A stretch of 64,000 nt of DNA from Macrotrachela quadricornifera (Eukaryota > Rotifera > Eurotatoria > Philodinida > Philodinidae), in contig JAJEKB010000243.1 of assembly GCA_022393335.1 (NCBI GenBank), positions 29,809 to 93,808 on the forward strand, given 5' to 3'. Made by a program: the position numbers and the translations under genes. Every line of letters starts with the position of its first letter. Positions within the stretch are counted from its first letter, which is position 1. Shown in pieces: positions 11,373 to 20,870 of this stretch. The notes under the pieces were generated by a model. It saw nothing but the letters and a program-made list of their open reading frames with translations, made no database searches and was not told the DNA's origin.

Positions 11373-12005
11373 CTCTGACGAGGGAACCTCTCCAAGTGAT
11401 ACCCTCCGTTTGGGCTCATATTTTGCCTACAGGCAGGACTCATAGCATAGATAAGAGCCCTAAAAGAGTTCGTCCCCAAAGCCTGTTGTTGTAGAAATAT
11501 TGCGTTACTAAGGTATTGGAATAATTGACTGCCGTGGTCCCCCTCAGGGAGATCGAAAAAACTTATTTTCGAATTTCGACTTGAAACTTTATACAGAAAG
11601 AAGTCTTAATGAGAATGGTTTAGTGTGAAAATTTCAGCTTTGCTGAATGTTCCTAATCGCAAATAAGGACACCAAAAGTTGCCTTAGCAAGGACACAAGT
11701 TTACCATAACCATATCTTAAGATAGGAACAAGTAATAGGTCTGAAACTTTCACACTAAACCATTCTCATTAAGACTTCTTTCTGTATAAAGTTTCAAGTC
11801 GAAATTCGAAAATAAGTTTTTTCGATCTCCCTGAGGGGGACCACGGCAGTCAATTATTCCAATACCTTAGTAACGCAATATTTCTACAACAACAGGCTTT
11901 GGGGACGAACTCTTTTAGGGCTCTTATCTATGCTATGAGTCCTGCCTGTAGGCAAAATATGAGCCCAAACGGAGGGTATCACTTGGAGAGGTTCCCTCGT
12001 CAGAG
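11373..12005. mobile_element. Palindromic MITE, 265-bp arms, TA-flanked
   Basis: Arm 11373-11637 is nearly perfectly reverse-complementary to arm 11741-12005, with equal lengths, no indel in the segments I compared and very few mismatches. The loop is 103 bp (11638-11740). The outer ends read 'ctctgacgagggaacctctc' on both strands, and each is flanked by TA (11371-11372 and 12006-12007), the target-site duplication of Tc1/mariner-type insertion. There is no coding capacity. Arm identity this high implies a young insertion or recent arm homogenisation. Diverged single ends lie at 12839-12885 and 22211-22245. Confidence 0.85.
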
Positions 12006-12009
12006 TATA

Positions 12010-13190
12010 ATATTTTCTTTCTGCTTTCCTTAGATATGATATCTTCGATCGCATCCTATGATCGTTTTGTTCTGATTCTCAATATTTGTGATCTATATAT
12101 ATTCGTGCTCTTTTCCTTGCATTTGATTTGTTATGTAATTTAGCTAGACATACTTGTGTGACTTTCAAACAAATAAACATGATATACAACAAATATGAAC
12201 TCTCTGATAGATAGCACGCTTAGACAGGCCTTCGGAAGTTACGATTATCGTGCCTAAAATGACAGCAAACGTTGCCTATAGCATGACAAGATAAGACTTC
12301 GAAAATGGGAGATAGTGTACGCATGTGCCGTTATGGAAGTTGAAAATATCGTACTTACTTAAGACTACAACAGTTTTAGATATTATGTTTAGGAAGGACT
12401 TGAAAGATTGTACAGGCTATCAGGAAATAGCTCTCAAACAGTTATAGATACAACCACGAGGTATCTCCTAGGAAGTTACTGGTGTCATCACTTGATAACG
12501 CTCCAAGGATAAAGAAGATGCGTTGAAGCATTTTCAAAATATCTACAGCAGTTAGTGATAGTTGTTGGGAATGCTCTGCTTTTCATATATAACAACGTTG
12601 GTAAAATATGGATTGTGCACTCTACTCAGGCTAGCGTCAACTTTGATTCACTTTATACGACTTTCGATGACCGGAGAAATTTTCAGACTGAGATTTGTTC
12701 CTTTAGTGTACTTCCTAATATATTACCATAGAGTATAAATTCGATAAAATGACTATAATACAGCAAAAAAAGGTTCAATGGTATGATTCCTGCTAGGATT
12801 TTTATTAGTACTGTGAGTTTTATCAGTGAGGAAGATACGAGTTCAAACAGAGGGTATCAGTTGAACGGGTGCCCTCGCCATGAGATGCTTCTTTCTATAC
12901 TACCTCATCCCGTCCCGTTTTCTATCGCATACTTCTACCATTAATGAACTGACAATTTTCCTCCTTACCGTCCTACTTTCTCGAGAATCTATGAATATCT
13001 CATACTATATACCTTGAGACTTTTGTCTTGTAACTGTTTTTGACCTTTAATCCGGGGCAAGAGAAAATGCATATAAAGGCATCGAACATTATATATGTAG
13101 TGCCAGGTGACTAAGCATCGATGTCATCGATATCGATGCTTCACGTCCCTATTCATATATGAAAGTTTTAACATTCATCGTTTCCCTTTG
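12010..13190. other. Non-coding DNA upstream of the EF-hand/MORN gene
   Basis: Contains degenerate ~35-bp units (12230-12560) and the solo MITE end. A short palindromic stretch at 13113-13141 has 'aagcatcgat' paired with 'atcgatgctt' and contains three ATCGAT cores. It lies about 110 bp before the predicted start codon and could be a promoter element, but nothing proves this. Confidence 0.35.
12839..12885. mobile_element. Diverged solo end of the 11373-12005 palindromic MITE family
   Basis: 'caaacagagggtatcagttg' followed by gtgccctcgccatgag matches the right terminus of the palindromic MITE (caaacggagggtatcacttg, ccctcgtcagag) with several changes. No partner end was found nearby. Confidence 0.5.
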
Positions 13191-13252
13191 TGCGTTACCT
13201 ATCTAACCCACACTTGTCTGTATCTGAGAAAAGTTTTTATTACGTTAGTATT

Positions 13253-16200
13253 ATGGCTGCTTCGAGCACACACGATTTAATCATCGATGGAGCGGAGTTA
13301 AGTTGTCCCATAACCATCAAACGTGGGAAAGCATCCCGCATATATCAAGTGGTTGCATATCCAACACCGCTGACTAGAAAAATTACCAATGCTTGTCTTG
13401 AAGAGACAGCAACACCGGATGCAAAAGCAATCAAAAAAATGTCGATGGCATACTGCTGGAATCATCCGATTCCACGTCAATCCCGAAACCAATTTGATTT
13501 ATGAAGTGCGACCGGGGTTGAATGAACTTGAAATAACACTCGAATGCCTTCTTGAAGAATCCCACAAGGAACAACTGGCTATTCGAGCCGAAGAAATTTA
13601 CAATGTGACGTTCTCAGCCGATAATTTTGTCCTTTGTCCATTTCAAACATTTATGGCACAACTGACAATCCGTATTAGTAGTGGCACAAAAACATTCTAT
13701 GGCACATTGATTGATAACAAAGAACTGCATCCAATGCGACTCACTTTCGAGATCACAGATTCGGATGAATTAGCTGAAATTACTGCAAAACTCGATGATC
13801 CACATGATCATGATATTGTATTGCGTTATGATTATAGTTTAGGTGGAACATCAACAGCTCGTGCCTCTTTGACGGTTGGTGCTGAAGAAGTAAACAAAGT
13901 CGATTTGGAAAAACAAATCTTTGGCAAGAGCAAAGCTGAAAGTATGCTGGTCAGTCGATCATTTATGGATAAAATTACGGCCAACATTACAACCAAATTA
14001 AGAGTTGTGGAAGATATTGGAGTCGGCGGATCATCATTCGGACAAGACTTAATTAAACAAGAAATTGCTAATGCTCTTTCTGCTAGTGGTTTTCAAAAAT
14101 TCAGTATGAACGATATCAAAGAGATGCAGAGTGCCGACATGGATATTACCGATGATCTAAAGGCAGATATTATCAGTTCAGCATCGGCGAGTAGCGCCGA
14201 GAGCTTAGCATCAAGTCATCATACTTTAGAACAGAGGTCTTCAGCCGATTCATCGGACATGTTGCATGAGAAAAGTGATTCCACTCGTAGGGCGGGAGGG
14301 CAATCATCGAGCTGTTCACAAAGCAAGGACATAAGTGGAAATGTCTCATTTGGTGGTTTTGGGATTGGTGGTGGATACAAAACGAGTAATTCATCTTCAC
14401 AGTCGACAAACTTCGATAATTCGGACAGTTCGGCGAGAAAAGATCATGAAATAGTATCCACCGAATCATCACGTTTAGATGAAAATTCGGGTACCAATGC
14501 AAGTTCCAATTCTAATAGTAGCGCAGTCCAAGGTCAAATTAGGCGAACGAAGAACATCGACGCGACAATCGTTCATCGAGCCGAAATAAAAAAAGGTTTC
14601 ACCATCTCCTTGCAAAGATGGCATCATCAATTGGCTACGACAAGCATCAAAGGCCGATTGACAACAAAAACAGATACAGCATTGCCAGAAGAAGCTCAAG
14701 CAAAAGAGAATGCAGAACGAGAAAAACAAGCACGAGCAGCAGAAGAAAAAAGAAAGGCTTTACAAAAAGCCATGAGTAAAGAATGTGGTAAGATAATAGC
14801 AAGGAGTCTCGTTGGAAAATCCGCAGATCTCTATTTCTTCTGTGCAGTGGAAGACTTTTATAACCGAAAATGTTTTCTTTCTAGAGCTAACACCGCAACA
14901 GATAGACCATCTTTTACATACAGTCGATAGTTTGGATGAAGACAAATTACAAGAAATGCATGCCGAATTTTTGGAACTTTGGTAAGTTCAACAGTCGGAC
15001 TGACGAAGATCACTGTTAACATTGAAAGAAGAAAAGTGAATAGACGAAAGTGACCAATTTTCATACTATTTCTATTTTAGTCCCGATGGAAGAATGACTA
15101 GAGAGGTCTTTTCGAATGCTTTCCGAAACTTATATTCAAGGTAATTACTTACATAAAAACCAATGATTGAGCCGAATGATGTGTAAGTCTACCAATCTTC
15201 TCATTGTAGCGGAAAGGCAAATAACTACTGTCGATATGCATTCAGCCTCCTTGATCGAGACAACAATGGAACGTTAAATTTTACTGAGTATGTTATGGCC
15301 ATGCACATTCATGACTCTGATGACATCGAGGAAAGTCTTGGCTTAGTATGAGTATTAGTTGATTTTCGCCTGATGACTTTTAAAGGATGCTTTTATCTAG
15401 GCATTCGACATATTTGATTATGACAAATCAGGAGAAATCGATCAAAAGGAAATACTTCATATGATTACTGCAACCAGTGAACTTTTGAGCAAACCTTGTG
15501 ATACGCCGAGTGCAAGAAATCTTGCTAAGAAAATTCTTGATGCATGTGATAAGAAACGAAGTGGAAAAATAACAAAAGAAGAATTCATAAATGGGTAAGT
15601 CGAACGTACTCTGTTATGACATCTATTCATGATTCATTTTTATTATAGTTGCAAAAATAATAAGAACTACTGTCAAATGTTACTACCAAATTTTGAACAA
15701 AGTATGCATGAAAAATAGTATAATTAACTAATTCATGTTGAGTTAATCGGTTATTCGAGATATCCTTTTTCCCCAATACTCTCTCTCTCTCGCTCTTCAC
15801 ACTGTTTCGTTCTATGGCGAGAATTGACTTTGTCTTTTAGTTACAACAACCCTCGATCCAAACTATGAAGGAGAATTGGAACAAGGCAGAAAGCACGGCC
15901 GAGGTATTTACACCTGGCCTGATGGTCGTCGGTATGAAGGGCAATGGAGAGATGACGCACAACATGGAAAGGGAATTTGCACGTGGTCCGATGGTCGCCG
16001 ACACGAGGGAGACTGGAAAGATGGCGTCAGAGATGGAAATGGTATCGAAATTCTTTCCAATGGTGAACAATACGATGGAGAATGGAAGGATGATAAGAAG
16101 AATGGAAAAGGTGTTTGTACTTGGCCCGACGGCAGACGATATGAAGGAGAATGGAATAATGACAAACAGAAGGAAAAGGGTGTTTATATCTGGCCCGATG

Positions 16201-16805
16201 GTCGCCGGTATGAAGGAGATATGAAAGGTAACTTGAAGGATGGACATGGTGTTGAAATCTTACCTGATGGCGAACGTTACGATGGACAATGGAATAATGA
16301 CAAGAGGAATGGAAAAGGTGTTCAGACTACAGCAAATGGTGGTCGATACGACGGAGATTGGACGGATGGCAAAAAGCATGGAAAGGGTGTTTGGATCGCG
16401 GCAGACGGCGAACGATACGAGGGAGACTTTAATAACGGTTGGAGAGATGGGCAAGGAAGTTGTACCTATAAGAGCGGCCAAAAGTATACTGGGAAATGGA
16501 AAGAGGGCAAACGACAAGGAAAAGGTGTGTACACATGGCCCAGCGGTCGCCGGTACGAGGGAGACTTCAAAGATGGTCTCAGCGACGGAAATGGTATCGA
16601 AATCATGCCCAATGGTGAAAAGTACGATGGAAAATGGAAGAATGATGAGAGACATGGAACTGGTGTTTTGACTTTTTCCAATGGTAACCGGTTCGAAGGA
16701 GAGTGGCAAAAAGGTGAGAGAAACCCAAATGGTCGTCTTTTCTGTCCGAGTGGCATGCAATGGAACGGACATATCAACGATGACTTGATGAAAACAGCAA
16801 GATAA
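13253..16805 (+). CDS. EF-hand and MORN-repeat fusion protein with novel N-terminal region (frame break in exon 1)
   Basis: Seven exons: 13253-14787, 14885-14981, 15081-15140, 15210-15345, 15401-15594, 15649-15701 and 15841-16805. All introns are GT-AG and every junction keeps phase. Skipping one base near an A7 run (13433-13439) gives 1,012 residues. Residues 1-510 match no family I know; they include a Ser-rich part (about 305-430) and a charged helix (about 480-510). Three EF-hand loops follow at about 579-590 (DRDNNGTLNFTE), 615-626 (DYDKSGEIDQKE) and 659-670 (DKKRSGKITKEE), arranged as in neuronal calcium sensors. About 13.5 MORN repeats of 23 residues (YEGxWxxGxxxGxG) run from 700 to the end. 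MORN repeats commonly bind membranes or scaffold proteins, so a Ca2+-responsive membrane scaffold is a guess. If the last intron is retained, a TAG at 15716 would end the protein after the EF-hands. A polyadenylation signal AATAAA lies at 16821. The start is the first ATG in frame after an upstream stop-rich region. Confidence 0.8.
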
Positions 16806-16820
16806 TATGTAGTCTGATCG

Positions 16821-16826
16821 AATAAA
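16821..16826 (+). terminator. Polyadenylation signal AATAAA
   Basis: AATAAA lies 16 nt after the stop codon of the EF-hand/MORN gene, a normal position for a compact invertebrate gene. Confidence 0.6.
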
Positions 16827-16859
16827 ATAGACTTATACGTATATATATTAATGAGTTTG

Positions 16860-17870
16860 CTTAAGACTATAATCATTTCATTCAACTAATACCGCGTGTT
16901 TTATTGTATGATTTTCAAATGGAAATTTTGCATGTGACATCATTGTATCACCGTGTGACTCTTTATAATATCAAAATTATACGATATTTAATTAGCGGTG
17001 CGATTCTTTCTCGCTCTTAGGATGTATACTCATAAAGCAGACAAAATAAGAAAGAGAGTGAGGGCTAAGAGTGAGTCGAGAAGCCATTACATGTATTTTG
17101 TCCTTTCTCAAGGGACTCGTCAGATAGCTTTTTTTACTATAACTGAAAAGTTATTTTGCTCGAATGATCAGTCAAGAACGACAAGACTATCATAAACAAG
17201 AATGTTTTAAAGAAATAGTAATCGGATCAGTTGTTAAAAAAATCATGTTGAAATAGATTCAATCAGATGTTATTGAGTTGTATGTGCGCTAGTCAATTTG
17301 GTTCGATCTGTGTGTTAGAAGAGGTGGGGCTGAGATCCATGATCGATGAATTGATGACAGATCATTCGATAGGATATGAAGTTTGAAATGACTCGCTTGG
17401 TTTCACATTAGTGCAGAAATGATGAATTTTATATATCAGAGATTCGTAGCAGAGGTTGAAAACGAATCGAATATTCGACAATTCAACTCGGTTTCATTCG
17501 GCTGAGTCGAGTATCTTTCATGAACACAGAATCGAATAGAGCCAGTTCACAGAAAAAACCACAATACATGAATAAATACAAGAAAAATAATTAGTTTTAT
17601 TGTCATATTGTTACATAGCAGTTGCATCATCTCAATAGAAAGTATCAGGAGATGGTATCAGTTACTCATAACACTTACATTCACAGTTATTATCGATTGA
17701 ACTCGTTCTATTGTATAATTTTTCTTGTGTCCAATTTTCATCGATGATCATTAATAGATTAATTATGGCTAAACAATCATTAACAGCACAAAAGAACTAA
17801 TTGCTCGAGTACTTTCTTTTACTCTTGATTGATCTCAGAGGATGGTTGAACATGTGTAATATCCAACAAT
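16860..17870. other. Non-coding spacer
   Basis: AT-rich sequence with short open frames only. No gene, repeat pair or RNA was recognised. Confidence 0.4.
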
Positions 17871-17875
17871 CGACG

Positions 17876-18482
17876 TCATGTACTTTTTCTTCGACTTTTA
17901 TCGAGAAATTGGTTGAATGTATAGGCAATAACCTTTTGTAGTGACCATGCATTAGTTTTAGTTTTCATAGGTCGATGTAAACATGTACATAGACTACCAT
18001 CATCATCATCAAATGGAGGAAGACTACAACTGTGTCGAAAATTTTTATTGTACCAATGTTTCAATTGATATTGGATATCAATAAAGTTCATTTGCTGGAC
18101 AGTTTGTGATGGAAAAAGATTTGTACAAAAGTAACTCAACAAGTTCTTTTCTTATATCATCCCATGCATAGATCATATTTGTAGGTTGGAAGATGACTTT
18201 GAGGAGGGATTTAATTAACCAAAATAACACTGATGACGAATGTGGTTGATGACATGTTTCAATCAATAAAACCAGTGATTTTGTTTGGATCATTTCAATT
18301 TGAATCAGTGTTAGTTGATGTGTAAAGTAATCTTGTTCGATAGGAATCGTAAATCGTGTTGTTTGTCTTGCCAACTCAATCAGATTTGGTAATAGCATTA
18401 CTGATGTTCGTTGATTGATATGATGGATTTGATAATCGTTGAGTGAAGTAAATACGGGTAAGGTACTAAACTTCAAATTCAA
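17876..18482 (-). pseudogene. Frameshifted gene relic or partial gene, unrecognised
   Basis: Two minus-strand open frames of 134 codons (18482-18078) and 88 codons (18142-17876) overlap in different frames. Both have protein-like composition: helical, Leu/Ile-rich with an acidic DDDD patch and a Cys-Thr-Cys motif. They can be read through by a one-base shift near 18140, where 'KELVELL' passes into 'SYFCTNLFPSQT'. The composite of about 200 residues resembles no family I know. It could be a pseudogene, an exon pair with a short intron missed here, or an assembly error close to the gap at 18689. No start context or 3' signal was identified. Confidence 0.4.
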
Positions 18483-18641
18483 TTGTCATTCATTTCGATT
18501 GAATGGATGATGCTAATAATCATGCGTATTTGTTTCTAAAAAGATAGAATCATGCGAATATATTCATCAAGGATTAGTTTATTTACTCTGGTATTTGATC
18601 TAAATTCAATGTTGAGAACAGCAGAGAAAACAAGAATATAT

Positions 18642-19135
18642 AGGGTGATCCATAAGTCTTGGGCCCTCTCAGAAAAATTACTCGTTCTNNNNNNNNNNNN
18701 NNNNNNNNNNNNNNNNNNNNNNNNNNNNNNNNNNNNNNNNNNNNNNNNNNNNNNNNNNNNNNNNNNNNNNNNNNNNNNNNNNNNNNNNNNNNNNNNNNNN
18801 NNNNNNNNNNNNNNNNNNNNNNNNNNNNNNNNNNNNNNNNNNNNNNNNNNNNNNNNNNNNNNNNNNNNNNNNNNNNNNNNNNNNNNNNNNNNNNNNNNNN
18901 NNNNNNNNNNNNNNNNNNNNNNNNNNNNNNNNNNNNNNNNNNNNNNNNNNNNNNNNNNNNNNNNNNNNNNNNNNNNNNNNNNNNNNNNNNNNNNNNNNNN
19001 NNNNNNNNNNNNNNNNNNNNNNNNNNNNNNNNNNNNNNNNNNNNNNNNNNNNNNNNNNNNNNNNNNNNNNNNNNNNNNNNNNNNNNNNAGAACGAGTAAT
19101 TTTTCTGAGAGGGCCCAAGACTTATGGATCACCCT
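18642..19135. mobile_element. Transposon-like inverted repeats (47 bp) around a 400-N gap
   Basis: 18642-18688 starts 'agggtgatccataagtcttg' and is the exact reverse complement of 19089-19135. Between them lie exactly 400 N (18689-19088). AGGGTG-type ends resemble mariner-family terminal repeats. The unresolved interior is either the body of the element or a palindrome the assembler could not cross. The apparent long open frames across this region are artefacts of the N run. Confidence 0.65.
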
Positions 19136-19249
19136 TTATTGTGATGTGGTAAGTACGGCTCACGCGTCAGTCTCGAAAGAGGTACTTTTTTTTCCTATAT
19201 ATAGCAATTCGAAAATATGTTGCAAAAAAAAATCGTTCGACTTTGGCTG

Positions 19250-19340
19250 TTAGCACTATTTAATCGGTATCAATAGCTGTTTAAAATTTTCGTAGCTACT
19301 TAATCTATTCGACTCATTCTCAAAAGAGATACAGTTTGTG
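19250..19340. repeat. tagctatttaatc degenerate units, left block
   Basis: Two or three degenerate units of the type 'agctatttaatcttctag'. The same motif continues at 20695-20870 and 22095-22200, so the mariner fossil at 19395-20681 seems to have landed in this array. 'tctcaaaagagatac' at 19318-19332 has an inverted copy, 'gtatctcttttgaga', at about 22190-22204, possibly the outer ends of the host element. Confidence 0.45.
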
Positions 19341-19394
19341 TTTCTTCTACAATGACAAGAGAAATGCTCTTTTACCAACGTATGCACATAGCTA

Positions 19395-20681
19395 CGCAGG
19401 GCACTACAAAAGTTTTGCAGCTCGATTCTTCTAGAAGTCGTAATTTGAAAGCATCTATTCTATTATAATGACTAAACATATTTAGGATTATGTACAAAAT
19501 TTCAGACTTCTACGGATTACCCATCGTTGTATTTTTTCATTTCTTTCGAATCACCCTCACATATATTTCGATATGAGTTTCCAACTCTCACGTCAACAAT
19601 TTCACACTATGATTTTATGTGACTGGAAAATTGGTTTAACATATAATGAAAGCCATGCCTGTTTGGTGTAAGCAGGGGGAGACCAAGCACCTTCTGACAC
19701 AGCAGTCCTCCATTGGTTTCATGTATTCCAGTGGAATAATTTTACTGTTGAAGATGCTGCCCGTCAGGACGTCCTCGAACATCTATCAACGAACAAACAA
19801 GTGATGCTGTACAAACAATAATTGAAAATTATCCTCAGTCAACATACAAACAGATAGAAGACATCTTAGATATTCATTCTCCAGCAATATATTCAATTAT
19901 TCATGATTATTTGAAGCTACGGAAAGTTTGTGCTCCGTGGGTGCCACATAAGTTAACCAATGACCAAAAACCGTGGCGTATTGAATTTTGCTGTCACTCA
20001 CTGTAGAGATTCGAAGAAGGTTATTCCCGTCGTGTATTTGACATTATTACTGATGATGAATCTTGGTTCTATCATTATGACCTAGAAACAGAAGAGAAAT
20101 CAAAAGTCTGGATGTCAAAAGCTGATCCATATCTAACCAAAGTTCGTTGCAAGAAAAGTTCAGGCAAAAGAATGGTGGCTGTTTTCTTTATGAAATCTAG
20201 TTTAATCAAGGTGATACCATTAGAAACTGGTATATCAATACTTGTTTACCACAAGCCTTCAAAACTGTATCAGAACGACGATCAATGAGTGGTCTTCGAC
20301 GTCTCATTCTTCATGATGATAATGCAGCACCACATCGAGCTTGAATAATTAACGAATTTTTAACTGAAAATCATGTAGAATCATATTCAAATCCTCTATA
20401 TTCTCCAGATTTAAGTCCCTGCGACTTTTTATTATTCCTAAAGCTCAAAGATCAACTACGTGGAATTCAGTTTGACGACGATAATGCAATGTTAGCAGCT
20501 TTAGAACAAGCCATTGACTGTCTCACAAAAGAAGACTTCCAAAACTGCTTCAAATACTGGTTTATTTAAATGCAAAAGTGCATTGATGCTGAAGAACAGT
20601 ACTTTGAAAAAATACATTAGAACTAGTCTCCGAATATTTGTCGTAAAGATTGACTCAGAAACTTCTGTAGTGCCCCCTGTA
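19395..20681 (+). mobile_element. Mariner-family transposon fossil with recognisable ends
   Basis: The left end 'cagg-gcactacaaaagttt' near 19397 is inverted at the right end, 'acttctgtagtgccccctg' (about 20661-20679). TA lies outside each end (19393-19394 and 20680-20681). The ~1.29-kb length is normal for a full mariner. The interior is a decayed transposase (next entry). Confidence 0.75.
19573..20569 (+). pseudogene. Mariner (DD34D) transposase pseudogene
   Basis: Reading across frames shows the mariner transposase landmarks in order. An N-terminal helix-turn-helix region begins 'MSFQLSRQQFH'. The first catalytic Asp is in 'ITDDESWFYHYD' (about 20055-20080), the second in 'LHDDNAAPHRA' (about 20310-20343) and the third in 'YSPDLSPCDFLLF' (about 20398-20437). 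At least four in-frame stops are present (for example near 19670, near 19820, at about 20004 and after the HRA motif at about 20344), together with frame breaks such as one near 20225, so it cannot be active. It encodes a cut-and-paste transposase that would act on the ends described for this element. The last coding block ends 'FKYWFI'. Family assignment is confident; the subfamily is not. Confidence 0.85.
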
Positions 20682-20694
20682 CTTAATCTTTTGG

Positions 20695-20870
20695 TAACTA
20701 TTTAATCATCTTACTATCTTCTAGTGCAATAGCTATTTAAAATCGCCAGCACTATTAAAAACTTCAAATAGCTATTGAATCTTCTAGCTGTCTTATGATG
20801 AATAGCTATTTAATTATTCAGTACTACTTAAAAAGTTGCACAACTATTTAATCTTCTAGCTATGTATAGG
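20695..20870. repeat. tagctatttaatcttc degenerate array
   Basis: Six to seven units of 'agctatttaa' followed by tcttctag at irregular 22-35-bp spacing, on the right flank of the mariner fossil. The same units recur at 19250-19290 and 22095-22200. Confidence 0.5.

Noticed and set aside
13113..13141. DREF-like TATCGATA promoter palindrome
   Set aside because: ATCGAT cores are present but the exact TATCGATA site is not, and binding in this organism is unknown; only mentioned as a possible element.
15837..16885. Long minus-strand and alternate plus-strand frames over the MORN region
   Set aside because: They are by-products of the 69-bp repeats; only the plus-strand frame starting in exon 7 has MORN motifs and in-phase splice joins.
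18536..19253. Several long open frames across 18.5-19.25 kb
   Set aside because: They consist mostly of X from the 400-N gap; only the inverted-repeat flanks are real sequence.
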